The notes: a model not told the origin generated them from the letters alone. 36,071 nucleotides of DNA from Mesotaenium endlicherianum (GCA_009602735.1 WELA01000984.1:17054-53124); one strand, 5' to 3'. Positions 1 to 11,184 are shown, numbered from the stretch's first letter. Made by a program: numbers and translations.

Positions 1-16
1 AAAAAAAAAAAAAAAA
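1..16. repeat. A16 homopolymer at left edge
   Basis: The window opens with sixteen A residues. Together with the G15 run at the other end, this suggests that the sequence is a contig or scaffold piece cut at homopolymers rather than at biological boundaries. It lies in the inferred downstream intron of the LRR gene. Confidence 0.9.
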
Positions 17-473
17 CCAATTTTGCCTGCATGGTGCTTGCGAAAGATGATGCGGGTCGTCGCTCGAGAAGGAAAGTTGCTGAGGCGTTCTGGTGCGCGG
101 TTAAGCGATGACGCTCGTGAAAGATGTACAGCAAGGTGGCCAAGCATGCAAGGTACTAGCAAATGAGAGGACACACAGATCTAGCACACCCGGGCGGTGT
201 CAGCGGGCAGCTCACATGGTCTACACACCATTGCGCGAAGCTCGAGTACATGCGCATGAGCATGCTGCAATTGTGTGCTCATATCACCTGCACGAGAACA
301 AGGAGACCAGTACTCCATCAAGGACTCGACTAAAAGGCAACGGGACGTTCCTTCATCCAGCATCCGACACCGACGATGTGGAAGTGGACTCGCTCAAGCG
401 GAGGGATAATGAGCTCCACATCGAGAAACCGAAGCCGTGAAGATACTACACCTGGCAGGGAAGTAGTGCTTAC
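17..473 (-). other. Intron after the second LRR exon; no further exon seen
   Basis: This stretch follows the splice donor GTAAGC (473 down to 468 on the - strand) of the LRR exon 474-545. I looked on the - strand for another 72-nt LRR exon with the L..L.L..N.L.G.IP pattern and found none, so the rest of the gene must lie beyond the left edge. Short open frames here (108-440 on +, 181-363 on -) show no recognisable domain. Confidence 0.5.
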
Positions 474-545
474 AGGTAGGCAAGGTTTGTGAGCCGGTGG
501 AAGCAACACGGGATGGTCCCGATTATCTCGTTATACAGAAGATCC
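474..545 (-). CDS. LRR protein gene, fourth coding exon (one 24-residue leucine-rich repeat)
   Basis: This exon is exactly 72 nt, bounded on the - strand by an acceptor (..CTCGCAG, ending at 546) and a donor GTAAGC (473-468), with phase 2 at both ends. It encodes one plant-type extracellular LRR of the form LxLxxNxIxGxIPxxxxxLxNLxxL, including YNEIIGTIP and RLTNLAYL. Single-repeat 72-nt exons with phase-2 introns are a known hallmark of plant LRR receptor genes. It joins in phase to the exon ending at 29046: the split Leu codon CT plus G continues KLEVL into DLLYN. It is residues 99-123 of my model. The retrotransposon complex lies in the intron between the two exons. Later repeats, and any transmembrane or kinase part, lie left of the window, so receptor kinase, receptor-like protein and secreted LRR protein cannot be told apart. 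Confidence 0.72.
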
Positions 546-2045
546 CTGCGAGCACCACCACAATGCAAGTAATGAAGCAAGGTCAATTGAAGTGAGGTCC
601 AAGGCCAAGGCAGCGACGGAAGCGGGAAGGTACTGCATGCCCACGTTGTGATAGGCGCCTTGCGCGGGTCGAAAGCAAATGCCAGCAAGAGACCAACAAG
701 AGCGGAAGGACTAGTGCCCTCGCCCTGCGTGGCGAACGCGCTGCGGCCCTCTGGCACTTCAGGAATGAAAGCTCTGCAGATTGCACCTACACGACGGCTC
801 ACTGCATGGATTGGAAAGCACAAGAAGAGACAGAAGAGGAGGCAGCGGAGCAAGTAGCGGGTCATCTACAAGTGCGAGAAGGAGAAGCAGCCGCGTGATT
901 TGACGGAACTGGCAAAGCATCTGGGAGCACACTCACAGTGTCACGAGCGTGGTGACGTTGCAGAGCGCCCCGGGCAGAGACACAGTGACGAGAGAGCCCC
1001 TTATAGACCTGCAGAGAAAGACCAGAAGGTCAAGAATTGGCCCAACTAAGGATGTGTTACGTGAGGAGTCAAGGAGAAGAAGAAGCAGCCAAGCACGCGG
1101 TGATGATGCATGTCACCATACAACCCGTCCACAAGAAGCATTGTGATTAGCTGAAGGCTTGTCTGGTTAGCAGCTTCACTAGTTTCAGCTGGTAGTACTG
1201 CGGTCAAGCAAGAAAACGACAGCTGGCAAGTACAATGAGAAGAGAGTGTGACCTCAAGTGACTGCTGCACGATGGAGCCCAACAGACACAATGCAACACA
1301 TCCTAGGGCCCCTCTGCCTGTTACTTGTTCCCTTTGAGAGGGACAAGCCCGAGAGCAAACATAAAAAAATAAGCCAAAAGCTGTGTCGAGCACACCAAAG
1401 CAACAATGAGGGGCAAATCTGGACTTACTTTTACTCCGAGACGGTCTCTTATAATATTTATTAACATACTTCTCCATACCCTCTACAATAAAGAAAGCAA
1501 GGCAGATGACCTCTCTGCTTGGATAGAAAAAAACCCCTGTGGTGACAGCTTTGACAACAGCGGCATGGCAGGGTTGCTGTCTTACATGCAAAGCTAAAAG
1601 AACGACGTACACTAGCAAAAATCAAAGATCCATTTAGTCAAATTGCTGACTGTATGGTTTCACGAATGGACGCAATGATTGATTCTGACATCTGCATCTG
1701 GCTGCAGCTTCCGTAGTCGCCAAAGGAGAGCCGTCTGTTGCGAGCTCGCTTCAAAGTCCAAATGAGATTTGTCGTGCATATGTACATTCTACATTTTGTA
1801 TATTTTGTTATATGTTTGTCTCATGGCCCTGATTAATGCACACTGAAATACCCGGCTTCTCAATTGGGGTGAGAGATTTGAAGTGAGTGCACCAATGAAT
1901 AAGCGAGATCGAGAGAGAGAACGATCAGGGGTACTTATATAAAGTGCATGTGTCTGCAGCGAGATCAATGAGCCCAATTATCTTGCTCTCTCAGTGATTT
2001 TAACACGTCTACATACGGTCAGCTCTGCTGAGAATGTGTGACTTG
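546..2045 (-). other. Original intron sequence of the LRR gene, 3' part
   Basis: About 1.5 kb lies between the LRR exon acceptor and the target-site duplication of the outer retrotransposon. With 28989-29045 it would make a pre-insertion intron of about 1.56 kb. Several open frames occur (470-865, 583-786, 1046-1618 on -; 648-857, 1258-1464 on +), but none shows a known domain, and the longest (190 codons) has irregular, Cys/Leu-rich composition typical of chance frames. A TATATAAAG word near 1936 on the + strand has no gene behind it. Confidence 0.5.
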
Positions 2046-2050
2046 CACAA
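2046..2050. repeat. Target-site duplication CACAA, left copy (outer element)
   Basis: CACAA directly abuts the TG of the left outer LTR and is repeated at 28984-28988 directly after the CA of the right outer LTR. A 5-bp duplication is the size expected for Ty3/gypsy integrases. It pairs LTR1 with LTR6 as the two ends of one insertion. Confidence 0.85.
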
Positions 2051-2793
2051 TGAAAGGGGCAGAGTGCCCTAGTGGAAGCGTAGTAACTCACGAGGAAAGG
2101 ATTTAGCTGCAATCATACTAAAGAGTGCAACGACATATCACTAAGAAAGCTTAAGAAAATTACTCAACATTTTGAGTAGCAGGAAACTGCTCACAAATGA
2201 TGTAGGATGAAAGGCCTTGTCATTACAAACCCGTAGAAATTTACAGAAGTGAAAAATGATAATAAACAAAGAAGTTATGCCTATTTATAATTTTCTGCCT
2301 AAGTTCTCCTCCCTAGGAGGAAGCTACGGATTTTCCTAAGTGTTCGTCAAATCGTCCCTTCCAGAATATTCGTGAGTAAGCCAGATCAGTCTCATCTGAC
2401 GTGTCGGGCCGAATTGACGTCCACATACATGCATCGACATGACTAGAATATTCTATCTTAGACGCGCTAGGCTAAACCGAAACTTCTAGGTAAATCAACC
2501 TAGTCGGCACTCCGCGTCAGCTGAACTTACGTGAAGGTTTGAGTTCATTCTAACGGGCCAGATCGCTCGACGCTGTCGGTCAATCCGACGGTCGCGCTTA
2601 CTGCAAATTAAGGACAGTCGTCAACCGACCTCAAAACTGATTAAACTTCGAAAATCCATAACTCTCTCAACACTGGACCATATTCGATGAACTTTATATC
2701 AAAATGACCACAAAAATGCACTCTGTACTACTATACAATCATAACACACTTTCATGAAACTCAAAATGCACTTTATAAATCTATAACTTTACA
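2051..2793 (-). repeat. LTR1: 3' LTR of the old outer element (743 bp)
   Basis: Read on the - strand it runs TGTAAAG...CCTTTCA with TG/CA ends. It contains the family's TATA motif (TTATAAATAG on -, 2281-2290). It is preceded on the - strand by a purine-rich tract (2794-2807) and followed by the CACAA duplication. It differs at about 50 positions from its partner LTR6 and contains the stop codon of the old pol frame near 2781. Confidence 0.9.
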
Positions 2794-4485
2794 TCATCCC
2801 CCTCCTCAAGATGCGACGTCCTCGACGCATTCAGCAAATAACGTCTCAACTTACTCTTACAATGAGTCACGTTGGCCTCCGGCTCCCAAGTGTTGTCGTC
2901 CGCATGGTAGCCTTTCCACTTGACCAAATACTCTTGGACAAGTCGTTGACCTCGCTTGACTCGTCGATCGCCGACAATCGCCTCCACTTCATACTCCAGT
3001 ACATCATCGATCTCAACCGGTGGTGGCGGTGTAGGTAGTCGTCCTGGATGTCCTTCATTCGGGTCAACATATGGCCGCAAACAACTGACATGGAACACAT
3101 CATGGATACGCCAGCCTGAAGGAAGCTCCAACTTGTAGGTCACAGGATTAACCTGCTTGAGCACCACAAAGGGACGTGTGAACCGTGCCCGCAGTTTCCT
3201 TTTGCCCGTGAAAGGTAGATTCTCTGTTGACAAGAGTACTTTGTCACCCAAATGGAATGTCACTTCCCTCCTGTGCTTGTTAGCATGCTTGACCTGCTCT
3301 TCCTGTGCCTTCCGAATACACGTCTTCACCATATCCCAAGTGTTGTTCATCTGCTCCATAAAAGCTTGTGTAGTAGGAACCTGAGTCTCCTTGGCCTTCT
3401 CGAACAAGGTGTTCCGTGGATGATATATTTCTCGCCCATAAACCATAGCGAATGGTGACAGCTTGGTGGATCCCTGCATGCTATTGTTGTAGGCAAACTC
3501 CAACCCTGGTAGCTTCTTGTCCCACTCTGAAGGGTCCTCCATAGTGAAACTCCTGAGCACCTCTTGCAGAGTTCTGCTGAGCCTCTCAATCTGCCCGTCT
3601 GTCTAAGGGTGATAGGAAGTGCTCATACTCAGCTTGGTCCCCATCAAAGTAAACAATGACCGCCAAAAGTTGCTAGTAAACCTCGGATCCCGATCTGAAA
3701 CAATCACCTTCGGCAACCCATGTAGCCTGAAAATATGATCAAAGAATTGTCGTGCCACATCTGCTGCCGTACAAGTCTCTTTCATGGGAATGAAGTGAGC
3801 CATCTTGCTAAGTCTATCAGATACAACCCAAACTGCATCGTGCCCTTGACCACTCACTGGTAACGACGTGATGAAGTCCACAGCAATCTGCTCCCAAGGA
3901 TACTCTAGAATAGGCAGGGGTTGCAATATACCTCCCTTCTTTTGATTTGGTGTCTTGTTTCTCTGGCACGCATCGCAACTCCTGATCCACTCCTCGATAT
4001 CCTTGTCCATATTTCTCCAATAGTATTCCCACTTCAGCACGCTTGCCGTCTTCTCGCTTCCAAAGTGTCCAGCATATAAGCAGTCATGATGCTCCGCAAG
4101 TAGTAAGTCTCGTAGCTCCTTGATGTCAGGTACCACCACTCTCTTGGAATCACCATAATACCATATGTCGTCTTTCGTCTGCATACTCGCATTGGACTCA
4201 GCTGTTCCACCATCTGCAAATTCTGGATCCTTCTCATAACCTCGTTTAAGCTTCTCTTTGAAGTCCATACTCTCCTTGATGACTGAGACAGCTGCAAGGT
4301 CGCACCTCCTAGATAAAGCGTCTGCAGGGTTGACCTTCCCAGGTAAGTACTCAATCTTGTGGTCAAACTGTTGCAGAAACTCCATCCACCTTGCCTGTCT
4401 TGGTGTCAACGTTGGCTGCGTCATAAATTTCTTCAAGCTCTTGTGGTCGGTCTTTATGAACACCTTCCGAACGTCCACATAACAT
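2781..4485 (-). pseudogene. pol: pol 3' part of old copy (end of RNase H, integrase, chromodomain), broken
   Basis: This matches intact-copy Pol from about residue 662 to the end: [10 protein letters not shown] of RNase H, the HHCC zinc region, integrase DDE motifs ([15 protein letters not shown]), the GPF module (here RPF) and a chromodomain around [17 protein letters not shown]. An in-frame TAG at 3603-3605 replaces the Gln just after YHP, ahead of the catalytic Glu, splitting the frame into 3603-4478 and a downstream part ending at 2781. Homology to the intact units stops abruptly at about 4485, where the foreign block begins. It cannot make a working integrase. Confidence 0.85.
2794..2807 (-). 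promoter_or_regulatory. Polypurine tract of the old element
   Basis: GAGGAGGGGGATGA on the - strand abuts the TG of LTR1. In the family this tract primes plus-strand DNA synthesis; here it also lies within the end of the pol frame. Confidence 0.7.
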
Positions 4486-4487
4486 TG

Positions 4488-4663
4488 TGTAATGAATCAA
4501 TTCATTATTTATTTAATTAGTTGCATGTATAAATACAACACTAAATAAGTATTATGTCAATTTAAAAATGAACTCGCACATGTGAGTATATTGACATAAT
4601 ACTTATTTAGTGTTGTATTTATACATGCAATTAATTAAATAAATAATGAACTGATTCATTACA
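4488..4663. repeat. 176-bp near-perfect palindrome with TG..CA ends
   Basis: Arms 4488-4561 and 4590-4663 are 74 bp each and are inverted copies with two mismatches, both transitions; the 28-bp centre is itself largely self-complementary around CACATGTG. The ends read TGTAATGAATCA and TGATTCATTACA. It could be a hairpin-type MITE or a very short palindromic LTR: on the - strand the adjacent sequence GTTGGGGAGAT resembles a polypurine tract. No flanking target duplication is visible. Confidence 0.85.
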
Positions 4664-4674
4664 ATCTCCCCAAC
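4664..4674 (-). promoter_or_regulatory. Possible polypurine tract of the secondary element
   Basis: On the - strand GTTGGGGAGAT directly precedes the TGTAATGA end of the palindrome, as a PPT precedes a 3' LTR in many plant LTR elements. This is suggestive only. Confidence 0.35.
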
Positions 4675-7600
4675 TTAAATTGTTGTTGCCTTGACAACAC
4701 TCAGCATACAGTGCATTTATTTAATAATACACTTTAGTCAACTAGGTGAAGCAAAGCAAGCAAACAAAACATGAGCGTGATATATTCACCTACCCAATGC
4801 AAGTAAAAACTAATCACCGCAAACTGTCCTGCAAGCCACCATCTAACTTCACCATCAACAACTGAAGGCATGCATGGACTTACCCCTACTCACTGTAGTC
4901 CTTCCAGTCGAAAGACACAATAGAGCACCTCACACCATGCAAACCACACCCAAAACAAACAGCCTCCTTTTGAGGTCAAACATTGAAAGAATGTTATTAA
5001 AGCTCAGCCTACTGTACTAAGCCTTTTCTCCTTCCCTTGGTCTTCAACTCCTGCCGTGCTCACACCTTGAAAGCTCCTCACAAGCAATTTCTTGTGACTT
5101 AGGTACCTGCTCAAAATTTAGCGTACTGAAGGAAAAGGGAGACCAATTGGTTTGATGGCATTGAATGCCCTCACAAGATGAGTAGCATCAGGTTAATGAG
5201 CCCAAGAAAGTTTTAAATTTTAACCACATTTTCAGAACACACTAAGTTCCAAGAAACATTTGGTTTTGAGCAATGTGCTGGTCACCTCAAGCAGTTCCCT
5301 GATGTGCCATGCATCATTGCTACCCAATCCCAACTTATGGCAATGTACTTACTCAGTTAGTACGTACACTCGCTCCAACAGTGTACTGCAACTCACAATT
5401 TACACCAGTCAGTCACTGATGCTCCTGATATAATGCAGTACATACATAGGACATTGCAGTGTATGACTCAGTTAGTACATACACTTGCTGCTGAGTATGC
5501 AGGTAAGCACAGCTTACTGAATATTCCTAATACACATTCCATCTCCCTCTCCCAACTTAATAGCTGTCGACTCGACAGCTCTAACCACATAGGCACACCA
5601 AGAAGTGCCTACAACTTCGCATCTTAAGAACCACACAGAGTGACAGTCACAGAGGATTGCGGCGGTACGAGTGGGTAGAGAAGAAGCAACAAAGGAAAAC
5701 CAAGAGAGGACACAGAGTGCAAACACCCAAGTAAGCAAGAAAGAAAGCCCCCCCCCCCCAAAAAAAAGATTCCATTTTTCAGGATTAGAACAATGCCCAG
5801 AGTGGCATAGGGAAGAGTGTACTGCCATTCAGACCCTCTCACCATAAAGCTCTATGCATGAATAACCCAAACTCAAGCCAGCGTATTACACCTCTCCATC
5901 TGGAAGTGTAGATTGCTTGCTATGAGATAAAGACAACCGGCCCCATTAGCAAGTTCCTCCAATACCAAAGAGTAGCTCAGTTAGCTGTCTCTACCAACGC
6001 ATGCATACGATGACTCATACCAGTCCTTCCTAGCAAGACATACGCCAAAATGACAACCACCAAATAGTGAGAGTCAACAAAAACAACCAACTGTATCATA
6101 GTTCTGATGTTTCAGGATACTCCCTCCTTCAGGTCTTACTGCCTGAAGTTGCCCAGAGGACAGGTGGGGAAGCGTCACGCGGCAGCGTCCAGCATGCCAA
6201 CTCCTCGGCCTCTCTCGACCTGTATGTCACTATTGCGTCACACTCTACTTGCTGGTCTCAGTGTGTCAACAGACAACAAGCAAGTGTGTAAATTGCCTTC
6301 CATGAGCTTAGCTACGCGTGGTAAACACCACACCCTAGTTGCATCAGTCTAGTCAAGATCTGATGACTCCATCTTACATAGTTCCCGGGAGGGCGAGGCA
6401 AACATTGGGATCACATAGACTCAACCAATGACAATGGGCAAACTCAGTATAGCTCAAAACTAAGTTCCTCTCTGGAGGCATATACATGGCACCTATTGCA
6501 ATTGCAGCAAGCACTTAGCAAGCCAATAACAACAGCATGCATGAATCTTTGGTAAGACTTTTGCACTGTAACCCCAAGCTAGCAAGAAGAATGTTTGTGC
6601 ATCAGACTGAACAAGATCATTCAAGCCATGCATTGCGAGAACGTCTATAATGTCGATGGTCTCTTCTGTCTTTACTTAGGTGTGCATAGTGAATCTATTA
6701 CAGCAGGGCCCATTTTATACCTGCTCAACGATATGCTAACGGCGATCCACTACCTCTAGCACCCGAGATGCAAATTCCATGCACCTGACGCATCTACCAA
6801 TGCACCTTGCATACGACCTAGCATGTGCCTCTAGCGAGCTCAATTAGCTGCGAGGCCGGCAGAAACTTAGCACACTGCTAATATGCCCAGATCGTCCGTA
6901 TGAAGAAGACACAGACCTCCTTACACTTGACCAAGTGTACAGGTGGCATCCAAAACCTATAGCCAACTGGACCTAAGGCAAGTAGTCAAACCCCCTCTAG
7001 TATCCACGTTGACTTTCCATACATCACTCAACACATCATACAGACCTATGTCGCGATATGCTGATCTACAGCATGTTGCCCAGAGCTCATTTAACTCAAG
7101 CACTTAAAGTACTCGTTGTCCGCGGCTGCTCTCGGACCCTTAATGAACCATGCAAAGTAAAAGCGAGTCAAAGGAAAGCCCTTGCGTCCATAAACCCAAG
7201 CCCTTAACTCCTTTAACCACATTAGGTCAAATAATGCAGCAGGTTGACTTAGCCTAAGTCAACAACCACATAAGACCCGCATCCAAAACCTCAACACACT
7301 GACTAACCCCACCTTAAGCTTAATCCCAAGCTCCCACAATCCCATCAAGTACCACAAAGCACCGTCCAACACATAGCATTCAAGCACAAGGCACATACCC
7401 TAAACCCTCCAAGCACAAATCGATGTGGCAAACGAGAGAAGCACACAATGTCACAGCCACGGTGGGGAGTAGGGGGTATCTGTAGGATGCCATTGTTGCT
7501 GCCGAAGCCTCTTCACATAGAAGTTGCAGCATGCTGAAGGTTGTGGACGACGTAGTGCACTTGGATCGTGTCGAGGATAACTTGTCGTCGATCCATACTT

Positions 7601-8188
7601 GGAAACTTAACTTAGTAAATCATGTGTGCACGCACTGTCTCAATTGCTCAACACATGCAGCCATACCCAAGCTCCCTCAACCTAGCTACCACACATATAA
7701 TGAGAGAGGTACGTCTCTTGCAAAGCAACAAGCTTAAACCCGAAGGGATAGCACAATAGGCTAACAAGTCCTCTAGCACCGCTGGAGTGCACACCCCTCT
7801 CTATACTAGCCGTGGATTGCATATAACAACACACAACGACTATGATTAAGTGAGGTAAATGAGTCATATCCAGCTTGCTATGATGCAACTCCCTTGAGGC
7901 TGCCCTTGATGCTTGCAGACACCTCTTCCATCAAGCCTCCACTTTAGGCTTCTCGTTGGGTGGACCTGTACACAAGAGGCTAGGAAAGTCAAGTTAGTAT
8001 GCTGCATAGTACATTGAGCCCAGAGACACACTAGGCAAGCAAGTGGAAGAATCCTGGACGGGATGTGCAATGCTCTACATCATACACTTCCCAAGCTCCA
8101 CCTAGACTCATCATATCGCACAAGTAAGCCTCACACATTTACCTCATGAGACAAAGAAGACGAGCACGGACATTCAAGAAAGGACTAA
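4675..8188. other. 3.5 kb non-coding interior of the secondary insertion
   Basis: Only short open frames occur (for example 5433-5627, 5514-5828, 6067-6352, 7531-7737), with no recognised domain on either strand. I see no gag or pol motifs. It is unique within the window. Confidence 0.5.
5748..5767 (+). repeat. C12-A8 homopolymer tract
   Basis: Twelve C followed by eight A in the non-coding interior. It is length-unstable and prone to sequencing error; no function is inferred. Confidence 0.85.
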
Positions 8189-8201
8189 GCTCCGATAACC
8201 A
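8189..8201 (-). promoter_or_regulatory. PBS-like site of the secondary element
   Basis: TGGTTATCGGAGC on the - strand resembles the TGGTATCGGAGC primer site of the main family with one extra T. It lies one base from an LTR-like end reading ATTTCA. Similarity to an initiator-Met primer site is the only support. Confidence 0.35.
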
Positions 8202-8202
8202 C

Positions 8203-9198
8203 TGAAATGAATCTTGCTTATTCAAGATTAATATATTTCATTTGAAAATATAAGGTCAGAGATAGGTGGAAGCGTGTGAAATCAGGGAGCAATCTTTGCC
8301 TTTATAATGAATTCCGTTTACTCATCTATAACCCTTGACTCACTTACCGTAGTGTGCCATAGTTGCACACTAACACGAGGCACAAGTAAGAGGCGAGCTT
8401 GAGGACTTGAGCTTCTCCTTTAGAAACTCATGGCCTCTTGCCTACCAGGCACGCAATCATGTGTAGCACATGCACAACATCAGGGGACTGAATAGCGAAG
8501 GCGCTCTCATTCAGATGACCATAATGTAGCTAAAACACATCCCACTTACTTAGGTGCAAAACCATGGAATCTGTCCGCTGTGTGACCCCAAACTGTCAGA
8601 GGGCATAACTCTGCCAATACTACTTCAAATTGAGCACACTTAATGACAACGGTTGCATCTTGACGACACCTTTCCGAAAAGTCCTAGTTCACTCCATTTG
8701 GAGCGCAGACAAAGCAACCATGTCAATTTCCGTGAAGGCTGGTCATTAGAACGAACCCAAAAAGTGCACACATGACTTGCAAGTAGAAATCCAACTGTAA
8801 AGCCTACTGTCCAGAATGAGGGACCACGAGATTCCAGCCTGCTATGTACCTAGTGACCACACTGGTTGACCACGGTGCAAGGTGCGCCGTTTCGTGGGAA
8901 ACCCGTTAAGTTGGGACCTACGGATGTAGGTATAACGACCATATCAATTGGTCGGTTGACTGAAGTCCTAATTGTTCAGTTGACTGACGACGGCTCCGCC
9001 TACCCAGGACTTAACCACACTGGTAGAATATCGATTTACCGAATCTCAGTCGACCTCCCGACTTTCAGTATATTACGGTCACATGTGCCAATCTACAAAT
9101 TATAATTTAGATGAATATATCTACCCTCAGCGTACTGAAGCTAAGTATACTGACTAATATCAAGCGAGCTTACTATATGTCATCCTGCTGATATTACA
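8203..9198 (-). repeat. Putative LTR (about 1 kb) of an unrelated LTR element
   Basis: On the - strand this runs from TGTAATATCAGC to ATTTCA, directly followed by the PBS-like site. A TATAAAGG word on the - strand (8298-8305) could be its TATA box, giving a short R-U5. A small hairpin (AATCTTG/CAAGATT) lies near its 3' end. No second copy is present in the window, so the LTR call is not confirmed. About 32 bp of AT-rich filler (9199-9230) separates it from the resumed pol sequence. Confidence 0.35.
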
Positions 9199-9230
9199 TC
9201 CTATATATAATTGATGTATAAATCTCAATT

Positions 9231-10310
9231 GACACACATCCTCATAGTCCCATCCTTCTTCTTCACAAATAAGACTGGCGCTGCAAATGGAGATTCGCTG
9301 GGTTGGATGAATCCCTTCTCCAATAACTCTGTCAATTGCTTCTTCAACTCATCTAACTGTGCAAACGATTGTCGATAGGCGGGTCTCACTGGTGGCTTGC
9401 TCCCTGGTTCCAACTCGATCTTGTGCTCCATAGCTCTCTGCGGAGGTAGTCTTGCAGGTAGCTCTTCAGGAATAACGCACTTGAACTCCTCCAACAGCAC
9501 CTTAATTTGGGCAGGCATCTCAGCAGGCTTCTTCTCTTGAGCAGTTGGGCTCTGCTCCTTCGGAGCAAGGGGATCAGACACCACTACTTGCTCCTCCGGC
9601 GATGTACATTTGCCCAGGCTGTTAGGATTCACGCGTGCTCCATCTGATGACCTGGCCAGGGCCACCGAAACAAGGTACATCTCCTTCACCTGCTTCGCTC
9701 TGCATAGCTTCTTAACTTGCAGGCTCGACAGAAAACAGTTACTTGTGGTCATATCTACCTCCACCTGTTTTGCTGTCTCCATTTGAGCATCACGCCCTTG
9801 GACCTTCACTTGTCCGGTGCTCCAGTGCACTTGAGGGTTGGCTTTTCTTAGCCATGGTCGTCCCAATATCACCTCATGGTGACCCAACTTTGCCTGCTCC
9901 ATAACTTCAGTCCTCTGGTGCCCCGCTACTTCCACGTGAATAACTTCCGTAGGTGCACCACACTTGAGTCTCTGCCCATTTGCCAAAATTGCCTCCTTAG
10001 GCTCATAATGCTTCTGCACAAAAATTCGCCACTGTTTCACCAGCTTCTTGTGCACAAAGTTTGCACTTGCGCCACTGTCGACCATACACTTGGCCTTGTT
10101 GTCATTGACCACTCTTTCCACGATGATAGGCTTGTCAACATCTCGTCCTTTGCTTCTCGGTAGGCTCCTGGAGATAACCTCCTTGTGAGTTCTTGTCTTC
10201 ACGCCAGTAGACACTCCAGAACGACTTACTGGCGTCCTCCTTTTTCCTGTTGTTGAGGTTGCTTCGCCTTCACATGACAGTCTCGAGCCATATGTCCAAG
10301 CTTGCCGCAA
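9231..10310 (-). pseudogene. pol: pol 5' part of old copy (protease and linker, RT truncated)
   Basis: The frame begins at the same TTG directly after TAG as in the intact units and matches Pol residues 1-360: the retropepsin motif [18 protein letters not shown], and the RT entry [15 protein letters not shown]. It then runs into foreign sequence at 9230 and ends at once. RT catalytic motifs are missing. The frame itself has no internal stop, so an isolated protease-like fragment could in principle be read, but there is no evidence for it. Confidence 0.85.
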
Positions 10311-10440
10311 TTATAGCAGGGTCCTCTCGGCTTGAAATTTTGCTGCTTGCGCTGGTACTGCACAAGTCCCAACTCCATAGGTACTGGACCTTGACCACTC
10401 GTGCTTGGCGCTTGAGATCCAAAGTGTCGATAGCCTCCAA
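10226..10440 (-). pseudogene. gag: gag C-terminal fragment of old copy (zinc knuckle)
   Basis: This is the end of gag including the CCHC knuckle and the stop at 10226-10228, overlapping the start of the old pol frame. It is cut at 10440 by insertion of the array; the rest of the same gag resumes at 27382. The junction bases TCCAA are present on both sides, showing that this is one gene split by insertion and not two unrelated fragments. Confidence 0.85.
10436..10440. repeat. Target-site duplication TCCAA, left copy (array)
   Basis: TCCAA abuts LTR2 and is repeated at 27382-27386 directly after LTR5. In intact gag the same place reads once as ..CCTCCAAAGTTG. The 5-bp duplication marks the array 10441-27381 as occupying a single integration site. 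Confidence 0.88.
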
Positions 10441-11184
10441 TGAAAGGGGCAGAGTGCCCTAGTGGAAGCGTAGTGACTCACGAGGAAAGGAACTAGTTGC
10501 CATCATACTAGAGAGTGCAGCGGCATATCACTAACAAAGCTTAGGAAAATTACTCAACATTTTGAGTAGCAGGAAACTGCTCACAAATGATGTAGGATGA
10601 AAGGCCTTGTCATTACAAACCCGTAGAAATTTACAGAAGTGAAAACTGATAAGAAACAAAGAAGTTATGCCTATTTATAATTTTCTGCCTAAGTTCTCCT
10701 CCCTAGGAGGAAGCTACGGATTTTCTTAAGTGTTCGTCAAATCGTCCCTTCCAGAATATTCGTGAGTAAGCCAGATCAGTCTAATCTGACGTGTCGGGCC
10801 GAATTGACGTCCACATACATGCATCGACATTACTAGAATATTCTATCTTAGACGCGCTAGGCTAAACCGAAACTTCTAGGTAAATCGACCTAGTCGGCAC
10901 TCCGCGTCAGCCGAACTTACGTGAAGGTTCGAGTTCATTCTAACGGGCCAGATCGCTCGACGCTGTCGGTCAATCCGACGGTCGCGCTCACCGCGAATTA
11001 AGGACAGTCGTCAACCGACCTCAAAACTAATTAAACTTCGGAAATCCATAACTCTCTCAATACTTGACCAAATTCGATGAACTTTATATCAAAATGACCA
11101 CAAAAATGCACTCTACACTACTATACAATCAAAACATACTTTCATGATACTCAAAAATGCACTTCATAAACCTATGACCTTACA
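10441..11184 (-). repeat. LTR2: 3' end LTR of the array (744 bp)
   Basis: On the - strand TGTAAGG...CCTTTCA. TATA motif TTATAAATAG at 10671-10680 (- strand), giving U3 to its right and R-U5 to its left. Differs from LTR3 and LTR4 at only two bases, both on the U5 side of the U3: T at 10695 (G in LTR3-5) and T at 10726 (C in LTR3-5). The pol stop of unit A (11172-11174) lies inside it. Confidence 0.93.

Larger units (their letters stand above)
4486..9230 (-). mobile_element. Non-coding LARD-like insertion replacing about 899 bp of old pol
   Basis: Homology to the intact units ends at about 4485 and resumes at 9231. The intact bases lost are those equivalent to 12877-13775 (about 899 bp, RT core plus start of RNase H). 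The block has no open frame over 105 codons and no recognised protein. On the - strand its ends look like an LTR element: a possible PPT (GTTGGGGAGAT) next to a TG..CA palindrome on the left (4488-4663), and on the right a PBS-like TGGTTATCGGAGC (8189-8201) next to an LTR-like stretch (8203-9198). The two ends do not match each other and there is no clear target duplication, so this may be a truncated large retrotransposon derivative or a composite of several insertions. Confidence 0.5.

Noticed and set aside
470..865. 131-codon - strand open frame as a gene
   Set aside because: Only its last 24 codons (474-545) look real, as an LRR exon with splice sites; the upstream part is intron read-through.
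1046..1618. 190-codon open frame on the - strand
   Set aside because: No domain, irregular Cys/Leu-rich composition, and it lies in the LRR intron between a good acceptor and the retrotransposon. Treated as chance.
1930..2050. Promoter and disrupted + strand gene near TATATAAAG at about 1936
   Set aside because: No coding sequence follows on either side of the insertion, and the region is better explained as LRR intron.
8866..9105. 79-codon + strand open frame in the secondary block
   Set aside because: It has no recognised domain and sits inside the LTR-like segment; likely chance.
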